Of a stretch of 64,000 nt of DNA, positions 52,960-60,381 are shown in pieces (within the stretch, counting starts at the first letter, position 1; each line of letters opens with the position of its first letter). The notes beneath the pieces were generated by a model, which was not told the origin of the DNA, did no database searches, and saw only the letters and a list, made by a program, of their open reading frames with translations. The DNA comes from DASQGA01 sp963762085 (GTDB lineage Bacteria; Actinomycetota; Thermoleophilia; Gaiellales; Gaiellaceae), in NCBI GenBank assembly GCA_963762085.1, contig CAVXJD010000004.1, positions 62,001 through 126,000 on the forward strand, given 5' to 3'. Position numbers and translations under genes: made by a program.

Positions 52960-53799
52960 TCACCAATTCTTCTCGTAGCGGTTTCGGAGCCAGATGGCGA
53001 AGGCATTCATCGTCAAGAGGAGTCCGAGCAGAACGATTATCCCCGCAGCCGCCAGGAGGTGGAAATCCTCCTGCGGACGGGCGATCCACTGGAAGATCTG
53101 GATCGGGAGCGCGGTGAAGTCTCCGAGGATCGTCGGGTTGACGGAGACGTAGGTGAGGGCGCCGACCAGGAGCAAGGGCGCCGTCTCGCCGATCGCCCGC
53201 GACAGCGCGAGGATCGAGCCGGTCGCGATCCCGGGGATCGCGGCGGGGAGCACCTGGCGAGAGACGACTTGCCACTGGGTCGCGCCGAGCGCGTAGGCGC
53301 CTTGACGGATCGAGTCGGGAACGGCCCGGATCGCCTCTCGGCTCGCCACGATCAGGATCGGGAGGACGAGCAGGGTCAGGATCATCGCGCCTGCGAGCAG
53401 CACGCGGCCGAGCCCGAGCCCGCGCACGAGGAAGGCGAGCCCGAGGATGCCGTAGACGATCGACGGAACTGCGGCGAGGTTCTGGATGTTGACCTCGAGC
53501 AGCCGGTTGTACCACCGCTCGCGGTCCGCGTACTCCTCCAGGTAAATCGCGGTCCCGACGCCGAGTGGGACGGCCATGACGAGGAGGAGGGCCATCAGCT
53601 CGATCGTGCCGAGAATGGCCGGGCGGGCGCCGGCCCTGTCCGGGTCGGAAGACGGGGGACTCGTCAGGAGGACTTCGTCGACGAACGGGATTCCCTTCCG
53701 CAGTACGTCCACCAGGAGCGTGCCGAGCAGGAGGAGCCCGATCGCGACCGAGAAGAGGAGAGCGGCGTGGAAGAGCCCCCCGCGGACACGGGCGCTCAC
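52960..53799 (-). CDS. pstA: Phosphate ABC transporter permease PstA
   Basis: 279 residues with six membrane helices. The conserved PstA segments are LGVGTAIYLEEYADRERWYN, NLAAVPSIVYGILGLAFLV and GALALGATQWQ-like YALGATQWQVVSRQVLPAA, which is the ATPase-contact (EAA) loop. GETAPLLLVGALTYV is also typical. The start overlaps the pstC stop by 4 bp. Confidence 0.96.
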   Translation of the reverse strand: MSARVRGGLFHAALLFSVAIGLLLLGTLLVDVLRKGIPFVDEVLLTSPPSSDPDRAGARPAILGTIELMALLLVMAVPLGVGTAIYLEEYADRERWYNRLLEVNIQNLAAVPSIVYGILGLAFLVRGLGLGRVLLAGAMILTLLVLPILIVASREAIRAVPDSIRQGAYALGATQWQVVSRQVLPAAIPGIATGSILALSRAIGETAPLLLVGALTYVSVNPTILGDFTALPIQIFQWIARPQEDFHLLAAAGIIVLLGLLLTMNAFAIWLRNRYEKNW

Positions 53800-54731
53800 T
53801 CGTAGGCCTCCCGGTAACGGCGCACCAGCCTGATCGCGACCATGTTCATGACCAGCGTGAAGCAGAAGAGGGTCAGCCCGACCGCGAAGATTGTCTTGTA
53901 CTCGACCGACCCCGTCGGGACGTCGCCGATCCCGGTGGCGGCGATGAAAGCAGTCATCGTCTCGACGGACTCCCGCGGGTCGAGAGTGAGCTGCGGCAAG
54001 GTGCCCGCGGCGATCAGGACGATCATCGTCTCACCGATCGCCCTCGAGACGGCGAGCACGAAGCTCGCCACGATCCCGGAAATGGCTGCGGGCACGACAA
54101 CGCGGGTCGAGACCTGCAGCCGCGAGGCTCCGAGTGCGTAGCCGCCCGCCCGGAGGTCGCGCGGCACTGCCGACATCGCATCCTCGGAGATCGATGCGAC
54201 TGTGGGGATCAGCATCACGCCCATGACGATCCCCGCCGACAGCGCGTTGAAGATGCCGACCCCGGTGCCGAGGTCCTGGAGGAGCGGCGTGAAGAACGTC
54301 AGTGCGAAGAACCCGTAGACGACTGTGGGGATCCCTGCGAGCACCTCGAGCGCCGGCTTCAGGAAACGTCGCACGCGGGGCCGGGCGTACTCGCTCAGGT
54401 AGATCGCCGAGCCGAGGCCGAACGGAATGCAGACGAAACACGCCCAGAACGTCACCGACAGCGTCCCGACGATCAGCGGGAGGACGCCAAAGCGGGCCGG
54501 CTCGAAGAGAGGCGCCCAGTCGGTGCCGGTGATGTAGTCGATGAAGTTGATCTCCCGGAAGAACTCGATCGACGGCTGGAGGAGAGCGACGACGATCCCG
54601 ACCGTCGTCAGGACGGAGACGAGAGCGCAGAGCGCGAGGGCGCCCTTGACCACGTCCTCGCCAATCCGGCGACGCTCCGCACGCAGCCGAAGGTCGGGCT
54701 GCATGCGGAGCGTGGAGTCCTGAGCTGCCAA
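53796..54731 (-). CDS. pstC: Phosphate ABC transporter permease PstC
   Basis: 311 residues. After a 35-residue cytoplasmic N terminus come six helices. Family landmarks are FGVLPLIVGTLSVTFWACFV, GSAIYLSEYARPRVRRFLKP, EVLAGIPTVVYGFFALTFF and the EAA loop YALGASRLQVSTRVVVPAA. It pairs with PstA to form the channel. It lies 2 bp downstream of pstS and overlaps pstA. Confidence 0.96.
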   Translation of the reverse strand: MAAQDSTLRMQPDLRLRAERRRIGEDVVKGALALCALVSVLTTVGIVVALLQPSIEFFREINFIDYITGTDWAPLFEPARFGVLPLIVGTLSVTFWACFVCIPFGLGSAIYLSEYARPRVRRFLKPALEVLAGIPTVVYGFFALTFFTPLLQDLGTGVGIFNALSAGIVMGVMLIPTVASISEDAMSAVPRDLRAGGYALGASRLQVSTRVVVPAAISGIVASFVLAVSRAIGETMIVLIAAGTLPQLTLDPRESVETMTAFIAATGIGDVPTGSVEYKTIFAVGLTLFCFTLVMNMVAIRLVRRYREAYE

Positions 54732-54733
54732 GG

Positions 54734-55723
54734 CTAGGCGGCGGCCGAGATCGCCTGCTCGAGCTTGTCCTGCTGCGCAACGACCTGGTCCTCAGGCATG
54801 GAGATGAACTGCGCCTGCTCGGTGATCCGGTCGAGGTTGTCGAAGTAGAAGCGCATGAATGCCTGGACCTCCGGTCGCTTGAGCGACTCGTTCTTCACGT
54901 AGACGAAGAGCGGGCGCGAGAGCGGGGTGTACTCGCCGGACTGCGCAGTCTCGGCGCTTGGGGCCACGCAGCCGTCGCCGCTGTCCGCCTCGAGAGCCTT
55001 CAGCCGGTCCTGGTTTTCCTCGAAGTAGGTGTAGCCGAAGTACCCGAGACCGCCCTTGTCGCCCTCGACCGCCTGGACGACTACGTTGTCGTCCTCGCTG
55101 GCCGTGTAGTCGGAGCGGCTGGCTCCTTCCTCACCGTTGATCGCGTCCGTGAAGTAGTCGAAGGTGCCCGAGTCCGTCCCCGCGCCTGCGAGCGCGAGCT
55201 CCTGATCCGGATAGTCGCCGTCGGGGACGTCCTTCCAGTTCTTGATCTTCGAGCCGGGCTCCCAGATCGCCTTCAGCTGGTCGGTCGTGATGCAGTTGAT
55301 CCAGTCGTTCTCGGAGTTGACGACGACGGTCAGAGCGTCGACTGCCACCTGGAACTCGGTGTAGTCGATGCCCTCCTTCTTGCAGAGCGGCGCTTCCTCA
55401 TCCGGCTTGATCGGCCGGGAGGCGTTCGAGATGTCGGTCTCGCCCGCGCAGAAGCGCTCGAAGCCGCCGCCGGTCCCGGAGATTCCGACGGTCACGTTCA
55501 CGCCGGGCTGCTGCTCGCGGAAGAGCTCGGCTGCGGAGGTGGTCAGCGGCCCAACGGTGCTGGAGCCGTCGGCTTGCACCCTGCCCGACAGCTGCTCGCC
55601 AGTCGGCGTCGCCGCTGCGGCCCCGTCACTGCTCGCGTCGTCGCGGCCGCAGCCGGCGGTGACTGCGAGGCAAAGGGCCGCGCAGCCGAGCAGGAAAAAC
55701 TTCGTGGTGGGACGACGTTGCAC
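54734..55723 (-). CDS. pstS: Phosphate-binding lipoprotein PstS
   Basis: 329 residues. A lipoprotein signal ends in LAVTAGCG. The mature protein has phosphate-site segments QADGSSTVGPLTTSAAELF and GISGTGGGFERFCAGETDIS, followed by NASRPIK. It captures phosphate outside the membrane for PstC/PstA. GTG 55723 is chosen over the upstream ATG codons because AGGAG lies 5 bp before it (AGGAGAACA-GTG). A PHO box lies 70-97 bp upstream. First gene of the operon. Confidence 0.96.
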   Translation of the reverse strand: MQRRPTTKFFLLGCAALCLAVTAGCGRDDASSDGAAAATPTGEQLSGRVQADGSSTVGPLTTSAAELFREQQPGVNVTVGISGTGGGFERFCAGETDISNASRPIKPDEEAPLCKKEGIDYTEFQVAVDALTVVVNSENDWINCITTDQLKAIWEPGSKIKNWKDVPDGDYPDQELALAGAGTDSGTFDYFTDAINGEEGASRSDYTASEDDNVVVQAVEGDKGGLGYFGYTYFEENQDRLKALEADSGDGCVAPSAETAQSGEYTPLSRPLFVYVKNESLKRPEVQAFMRFYFDNLDRITEQAQFISMPEDQVVAQQDKLEQAISAAA

Positions 55724-55792
55724 TGTTCTCCTTTCGCGTCGCATCGGTGTCCCGAGTTTCCGCACCTACAGAGCAGGCGTGGGCAGAAAGGC

Positions 55793-55820
55793 CGTGAACG
55801 ACTGGAGAAAAAGTGGTGAA
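55793..55820 (-). promoter_or_regulatory. PHO box upstream of pstS
   Basis: Read on the minus strand, TTCACC, TTCTCC and TTCACG occur at exact 11-base spacing (plus-strand positions 55815-55820, 55804-55809 and 55793-55798). Eleven-base direct repeats of GTTCACC are the PhoP/RegX3-type binding sites known in Streptomyces and mycobacteria. The orientation matches pstS, whose GTG is about 70 bp downstream. Confidence 0.75.
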
Positions 55821-55825
55821 ACGGG

Positions 55826-56812
55826 CTAGGGGAGAGGAAAGATGCAGCGCACGGTGAGCCCGGCTCCCCGTGCGCCGGTCGCCTCGACTCTGCCTCCGGC
55901 CGACGCGATCACGTGCTTCACGATTGCGAGCCCGAGCCCCGTTCCGCGCGACGAGCGGGCGCGGTCGGCGCGGTAGAACCGTTCGAACAGCCTCGGCACA
56001 TCCGCCTCGTCTACGCCCGCACCGTCATCTGAGGCAGTCAGCACGACATGCTCGCCTTCGCGGGCGACCGACAACGTCAGACGTGCTCCAGGGCCCGCGT
56101 AGCTGATCGCATTCTCCGCGAGGTTCGAGACCACGACGCGAATCATCCGAGGGCGGAGCGGGAGCTCGGCCGCGTCCTCGCCTTCGACCCCCACCGTGAC
56201 AGCGGCGCGCGCCGCGCGGTCTTCGAGGCCTGCGGCGACCTCAGTGAGGATGGGCAGTGCCCTCGTCGCGCCGAGCGCCACCAGTTCCCGGCCGGATTCG
56301 AGCTCCGAGAGGAAGAGGATGTCGTCGATGAGCTCGCCGATGTGCCCGACCTCCGCCCGTGCCTGCTCGATCAGGGGCTCGCGGTCAGCGTCAGGAAGAA
56401 GCGCGGTCTCGAGCAGCGCCAGGAGCCGCGCGAGTGGGGTCCGAAGTTCGTGGGAGACGGCCGCCGTGAATCCGGCTCTGAGCTCCTCGTAGGCGGCGAG
56501 GTCACCGGTTCCGCGGACATAGACGAGGCGCTCCTGCCGCCCGCTGACCTCGTAGGGAACTGTAAAGGTGGTCTCCGATCCGTCGTCGGCGAGGAGGTTG
56601 GCCGGAACGGGCTCTCCCTCCATCAGTCCTGGAAGTGTCTCGCGGGCCCGGCTGCTGGCGGCCAAGACGCGGTCGTCTTCGTCGAGGACGAGAACGAGCT
56701 CCCTGCTTTCCTCGACCAGGATCTCCCCCCGGAGCGCCTCGAGCCGCTTGTCTCGCGTCGTCACGGCCGCCGAGGTGGTCGGCTTCCGCCGCCTGAAAAG
56801 GCGCTTCACCAC
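55826..56812 (-). CDS. Sensor histidine kinase, PhoR/SenX3-like, apparently soluble
   Basis: 328 residues. A PAS-like domain (about 30-105; RELVLVLDEDDRVLAASSRA) is followed by the DHp helix with the phosphoacceptor His in FTAAVSHELRTPLARLL, then the HATPase domain: N box VVSNLAENAISYAG, G1 ASDDGAGVDEADV, F box FERFYRADRAR and G2 SSRGTGLGLAIVKH. No membrane helix is seen, unlike most SenX3/PhoR, so it may depend on PhoU/Pst for location. GTG 56812 lies within the PHO box repeats. It is divergent from its regulator. Confidence 0.93.
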   Translation of the reverse strand: MVKRLFRRRKPTTSAAVTTRDKRLEALRGEILVEESRELVLVLDEDDRVLAASSRARETLPGLMEGEPVPANLLADDGSETTFTVPYEVSGRQERLVYVRGTGDLAAYEELRAGFTAAVSHELRTPLARLLALLETALLPDADREPLIEQARAEVGHIGELIDDILFLSELESGRELVALGATRALPILTEVAAGLEDRAARAAVTVGVEGEDAAELPLRPRMIRVVVSNLAENAISYAGPGARLTLSVAREGEHVVLTASDDGAGVDEADVPRLFERFYRADRARSSRGTGLGLAIVKHVIASAGGRVEATGARGAGLTVRCIFPLP

Positions 56813-56832
56813 TCCTTCACCTTCCGTTTACC
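56804..56832 (+). promoter_or_regulatory. PHO box between the kinase and response regulator genes
   Basis: CTTCACC (56804), CTTCACC (56815) and GTTTACC (56826) lie at exact 11-base spacing on the plus strand, matching the PhoP/RegX3 direct-repeat site. The orientation points to the response regulator gene, suggesting autoregulation. The first unit overlaps the kinase start codon, so kinase expression may also be affected. Confidence 0.72.
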
Positions 56833-56865
56833 AGGACAGCACCCCCAAGAGAGGTGCCCGCAGTC

Positions 56866-57573
56866 ATGATCAGCACGATGTCCAAGGTTCTCATCATCGA
56901 GGACGACGACGTGATCGCGGAGGGAATGTCGCGGCATCTTGCCTCCGCCGGCTTCGATCCGCTCTGGGTGAGCAAGGGTGAGGCGGGTCTCGCACGGCTG
57001 CGGTACGAGCGGCCCGACGTCTGCGTACTCGACCTCATGCTTCCCGGCCTCGATGGCTGGAAGTTGATCGAGACCGCCCGGAGCGAGGGGATCGGCACCC
57101 CGATCGTCGTCGTGAGTGCCCGGGGCACCGAACATGACCGGGTGCACGCGCTCGAGATCGGAGCGGATGACTACCTCGTGAAGCCCTTCTCCATGAAGGA
57201 GCTGGTCGCCCGCGTCCGCGTGGCCGCCCGGCGCGGCGTCCGTGCTCAGGACGAGCAGCGTGGCGAGCCCGTCGACGTGGATGAGCTCCGGATCGACCCC
57301 CGGAACGTCCAGGCCTATGTCAATGGAAAGAGCGTCGAGCTGACGCCGACCGAGTTCCGACTCCTCTACGCGCTCGCGCTCGAGCGCGGCCGGGTGGTTA
57401 CCCGCGACGAGCTCCTCCAGAAGGTCTGGGGCCGGCGGCAGTTGCATCGCGACCGAACCGTCGACGTCTTCGTGCGAAAGCTCCGAGACAAGATCGATGC
57501 TGCCGGCGCGCGGCATACCTTCATCCAGACGCGTTACGGGGTCGGCTACAAGTTCGAGCCCGAGCCCCGGTAG
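56866..57573 (+). CDS. OmpR/PhoB-family response regulator (RegX3/PhoP-like)
   Basis: About 235 residues. The receiver domain has the acidic pair EDDD after VLIIEDDDVIAEGMS, the phosphorylated Asp in VLDLMLPGLDGW, Ser in VVVSARG and Lys in DDYLVKPFSM. The C-terminal winged helix reads ELTPTEFRLLYALALERGRV, then DRTVDVFVRKLRDKI and TRYGVGYKF. ATG 56866 is chosen, 9 bp after GAGGTG; GTG 56854 and ATG 56878 are alternatives. With the adjacent kinase and PHO boxes it should be the master regulator of the pst operon. Confidence 0.95.
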   Translation: MISTMSKVLIIEDDDVIAEGMSRHLASAGFDPLWVSKGEAGLARLRYERPDVCVLDLMLPGLDGWKLIETARSEGIGTPIVVVSARGTEHDRVHALEIGADDYLVKPFSMKELVARVRVAARRGVRAQDEQRGEPVDVDELRIDPRNVQAYVNGKSVELTPTEFRLLYALALERGRVVTRDELLQKVWGRRQLHRDRTVDVFVRKLRDKIDAAGARHTFIQTRYGVGYKFEPEPR

Positions 57574-57582
57574 GATCGGCCG

Positions 57583-57972
57583 ATGCCGGTCGTAGCCAAC
57601 CACATGACGAAGGACCTCCTGACGCTCGACGCGGATGCGAAGCTCGGTGACGCCGCGAAGCGCATGGCCGAGCGCGTTGTCGGAGCCGTCGTTGTTCTCG
57701 AAGGAGAGCGCTTGGCCGGCATCCTGACGGAGCGGGACATCCTGAAGGCCGTCGCGACAGGGTTCGAGCCCGATTCGCGGGTCTCAGACTGGATGACCCG
57801 CAACCCCGAGACGATCGAGAGCGACGACACCACGGATCACGCGGCAGCGCTCATGATCCACGGCGGCTTCCGCCACCTGCCCGTCGTCGACGCCGGGGAG
57901 ATCAAAGGAATCCTCTCGATCCGCGATCTGATGCGAGTCGCCCTCGAGGACCGCTCGCCCCGCGGCGCTTAG
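57583..57972 (+). CDS. CBS-domain pair protein
   Basis: 129 residues forming two CBS motifs (a Bateman module): VVANHMTKDLLTLDADAKLG with VVLEGERLAGILTERDILKA, then VSDWMTRNPETIESDDTTDH with VVDAGEIKGILSIRDLMRVA. Such modules bind adenine nucleotides. No effector domain is attached, so it may act in trans. It starts 10 bp after the response regulator, suggesting co-transcription. Confidence 0.92.
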   Translation: MPVVANHMTKDLLTLDADAKLGDAAKRMAERVVGAVVVLEGERLAGILTERDILKAVATGFEPDSRVSDWMTRNPETIESDDTTDHAAALMIHGGFRHLPVVDAGEIKGILSIRDLMRVALEDRSPRGA

Positions 57973-57976
57973 AAAC

Positions 57977-58366
57977 CTAGCCGAGCTCGCCGGCGAGATC
58001 CGACGTCAGCGATTGGATCCGATCGCGGATCCGTCGCACCTCGTCGGGAGGCTTGCCCGCCGGGTCCTCGACGTCCCAGTCGACGTAACGCTTGCCCGGG
58101 ATCACAGGGCAGGCGTCCCCGCAGCCCATGGTGACCACGACATCGGCCCATTCGGCATCCGCTTGCTCGAGCCGGTGCGGAGTCCGCCCGCCGAGCTCGA
58201 CGCCGAGCTCTCGCATCACGTCGACGACCTCCGGATGGATCTCGCTCGCAGGATCGCTCCCGGCCGATCGGGCCTCATGGCTGGAACCCGCTGACCAGCT
58301 GAAGAGGGCCTCGGCCATCTGCGAGCGGCCGGCGTTCCTGACGCAGACGAAGAGGACCCGACTCAA
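57977..58366 (-). CDS. arsC: Arsenate reductase, low-molecular-weight phosphatase type
   Basis: 129 residues. The N-terminal P-loop CVRNAGRSQMAEA contains the catalytic CX5R, and the redox Cys pair is in VTMGCGDACPV, as in thioredoxin- or mycothiol-coupled ArsC. It reduces As(V) to As(III). TTG 58366 overlaps the arsR stop (TTGA), giving translational coupling. The P-loop begins at residue 8, which fits this start; the open frame extends upstream. No arsenite efflux pump is encoded in this cluster. Confidence 0.92.
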   Translation of the reverse strand: MSRVLFVCVRNAGRSQMAEALFSWSAGSSHEARSAGSDPASEIHPEVVDVMRELGVELGGRTPHRLEQADAEWADVVVTMGCGDACPVIPGKRYVDWDVEDPAGKPPDEVRRIRDRIQSLTSDLAGELG

Positions 58367-58689
58367 CGGAGCACCGCCCCGATACGCTCGAGCGCGCCCG
58401 GGACGAGTCGGTAGTAGGCGAAGGTGCCGCGACGCTCCCGCTCGACGAGCCCCGCCAGGGCAAGCTGCTTCAGGTGATACGAGACGGTGGGTTGCTTGAG
58501 GTTGAGCGCCGGGACCAGTTCGCACACACAGACGGCGTCTTCATCCGAGGAGGCGAGGAGGTTCAGGATCTTGATTCGGTGCCGGTCGGCGAGGACAGCG
58601 AACAGCCGCTCGAGCTCGCCTGCCTCGCTGTCGCTGAGCGTCGGACCGGCGACAGGAGCGCAGCAGTCAATGACGGCCAACGTCCTCAC
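58363..58689 (-). CDS. arsR: ArsR/SmtB-family arsenic-responsive repressor
   Basis: 108 residues with a winged helix: RIKILNLLASSDEDAVCVCE, then PALNLKQPTVSYHLKQLALA and GLVERERRGTFAYYRL. The CVC pair at the first DNA-binding helix is the classic As(III) ligand site of ArsR; an extra CC near the N terminus (VIDCCAP) may contribute. It represses from the operator between itself and arsI. First gene of arsR-arsC. Confidence 0.94.
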   Translation of the reverse strand: MRTLAVIDCCAPVAGPTLSDSEAGELERLFAVLADRHRIKILNLLASSDEDAVCVCELVPALNLKQPTVSYHLKQLALAGLVERERRGTFAYYRLVPGALERIGAVLR

Positions 58690-58698
58690 ATTCGAAAT

Positions 58699-58736
58699 TA
58701 TATCGAAAATGGTCTATATTGATCAACGTCGATATA
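58699..58736. promoter_or_regulatory. Predicted ArsR operator(s) in the arsR-arsI divergent promoter
   Basis: TATATTGA (58715-58722) and TCGATATA (58729-58736) form an inverted repeat with one mismatch across a 6-bp spacer. A further copy of the half-site TATATCGA lies at 58699-58706. The AT-rich stretch contrasts with the GC-rich surroundings and is centred between the divergent genes, so one repressor could control both. Confidence 0.65.
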
Positions 58737-58753
58737 CTCGGAAAGGAGTAGAC

Positions 58754-59176
58754 ATGCCGAACACGTTCCACCTGTCGCTGGACGTTCCCGATCTCGACGA
58801 GGCCGTCCGGTTCTACCGTGAGCTCTTCGGGACCGACCCTGCCAAGCTCCAGCCCGGTTACGCCAAGTTCGAGCTCACTGACCCAGATGTGGCGCTGGCT
58901 CTCCAGGAGGCTGCGCGACCGGCGCTGTCGCACCTGGGAATCCGGGTCGGGACGACCAAGGAGGTCGAACAATCATCCGCGCGGCTCAGGGATGAGGGGC
59001 TGATCACGTTCGACGAGCGCGAGACAACGTGCTGCTACGCCCGGCAGGACAAGGTGTGGGTGTCCGACCCGGCGGGGAACAAGTGGGAGATCTACACGGT
59101 GCTCGAGGACGTCGACGCCGCGCCCGAGCCGACATCGTCGCAGTGCTGCACCCCGGAGAGCGCCTGCTGCTCGTAG
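58754..59176 (+). CDS. arsI: ArsI/CadI-family vicinal-oxygen-chelate protein, probable C-As lyase
   Basis: 140 residues of the glyoxalase/dioxygenase fold. The Fe(II) triad is visible as His6 (TFHLSLDV), His60 (LSHLGIRV) and Glu112 (KWEIYTVLED). A vicinal Cys pair, Cys93-Cys94 (ETTCCYARQDKVWV), would bind trivalent organoarsenicals. These match the spacing of known ArsI, which cleaves the C-As bond of methyl- and aromatic arsenite. The C terminus adds a Cys-rich tail (SSQCCTPESACCS). AAGGAG lies 5 bp before ATG 58754. Divergent from arsR. Confidence 0.92.
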   Translation: MPNTFHLSLDVPDLDEAVRFYRELFGTDPAKLQPGYAKFELTDPDVALALQEAARPALSHLGIRVGTTKEVEQSSARLRDEGLITFDERETTCCYARQDKVWVSDPAGNKWEIYTVLEDVDAAPEPTSSQCCTPESACCS

Positions 59177-59178
59177 GA

Positions 59179-60219
59179 CTAGCGTGGGAGCAAGATGGTG
59201 CGAATTCGGCCCCGAGCAGCGCCGTTGACGGCCCAGGCGACCCGGCGACCCTCGATCGAGAGCCCAATGGGCTCGTTCGGCTCGCGTGCAAGGAGCCGCA
59301 CGGTCTGGTCGCTCGTTTTAAGCAGGCGAACTCGCCTTTCGCGATGGAAGACGATCCGACCGGACGAGATGTCTAGTTCGTTCGCGACCTCCGTGGGCAC
59401 CCAGAGACTTCCGAGGAGGTCACCGGAGCCGACCGAGTACCAAGCGATCCGCTTCTGAGTCGGGGTCTCGACGATGCACGCGAGCAGTCTTCTGGAGAGC
59501 GCCACGGCGCGCACAGGCCCAGCAGTTGCGATCGTCCTGAGGAGCTGGCCAGAATCTGCGCGGCGAAGCTCCACCGTCCCGTTAGAAGGCTCGACTGACT
59601 GATCAACACCCGGCACCGGGTTGATCGGGGCGATGGCAATGCGACCCGAGGCGGTGGCGAGGGCCATCGCGGTGGGGGCTCCGGGCACCTGCACGGGACT
59701 CCTGCCCCGGACCCTCCGGACGCCGATTCCCGAGTGGGCCCACGGGCCGCAAGGGGCGCTGGTGGCGCACATGTTCCTGAGCCTGCGAAGCGAGTAGGCG
59801 AGCACCGTGCCCTCGCCTGCGACCTCGAAGCCCTTGAACTCATGCGTGTCCTCCACAACCTCCTCGACGAGCCGCGACCGTCCCGAGGGGAGAGAGCCGA
59901 CCATGACATTCACATGGACGAAGTTGCCCGTCGGCGCTTGCGTCCAGAGCGCGCGCTCACCAGCGACAGCGAGGTGTGGAGGCGTGGTCGGGTCGCAGGC
60001 TGCGATCGTCGCCCGTCCGATCGTTGCGCGCACGCCCGTTTGGAGGTTCTGTAGGCGAACGCCCCGACACGAGCCGCTGATCCAACCAATCACCGGGGCG
60101 TCGTAGGAAAACGCCTCGATCGGAGCCTTCGTGTGAACGAGTGTGGTCGGCGCAGGGCGGCCCCCGCTCGCAGCGGTGAGCGCGATCACCACTACCGTGA
60201 GTACCAAGCCGACCCGCAC
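59179..60219 (-). CDS. Secreted beta-propeller-like protein of unknown function
   Basis: 346 residues with a signal peptide (LVLTVVVIALTAASGG). The mature part alternates short strands with Gly/Ala/Arg and repeats of about 45 residues such as VAVAGERALWTQ-like AVAGERALWTQAP, ATASGRIAIAP and SIEGRRVAWAVNG, which suggests a propeller. Two Cys pairs could form disulfides. No family or active site is recognised. It is convergent with arsI, only 2 bp from its stop, and is followed on the same strand by nothing related. Confidence 0.68.
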   Translation of the reverse strand: MRVGLVLTVVVIALTAASGGRPAPTTLVHTKAPIEAFSYDAPVIGWISGSCRGVRLQNLQTGVRATIGRATIAACDPTTPPHLAVAGERALWTQAPTGNFVHVNVMVGSLPSGRSRLVEEVVEDTHEFKGFEVAGEGTVLAYSLRRLRNMCATSAPCGPWAHSGIGVRRVRGRSPVQVPGAPTAMALATASGRIAIAPINPVPGVDQSVEPSNGTVELRRADSGQLLRTIATAGPVRAVALSRRLLACIVETPTQKRIAWYSVGSGDLLGSLWVPTEVANELDISSGRIVFHRERRVRLLKTSDQTVRLLAREPNEPIGLSIEGRRVAWAVNGAARGRIRTILLPR

Positions 60220-60255
60220 GACTCAGCCGATACTAGCTCCGTGCTGTGAGTCTTT

Positions 60256-60381
60256 CTAGATCGCGCCCGGAACGTCCTCCGCGTCCGCGTCGTCCTCGTC
60301 CTCGGGGTCCGGGATGGGCGATCCTTCCTCGGTTTCCTCCGGGTCTTGCTCGTCCGGCACCTGAGTATTCTCTTCGCTCAT
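60256..60381 (-). CDS. Very acidic 41-residue ORF
   Basis: From ATG 60381 to TAG 60256: MSEENTQVPDEQDPEETEEG, then SPIPDPEDEDDADAEDVPG. More than a third of residues are Asp or Glu and there is no hydrophobic core, so it would be disordered. Its ATG overlaps the thrS ATG on the opposite strand by two bases. Codon third positions are GC-rich as in real genes, but so short an ORF could be chance. Confidence 0.4.
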   Translation of the reverse strand: MSEENTQVPDEQDPEETEEGSPIPDPEDEDDADAEDVPGAI

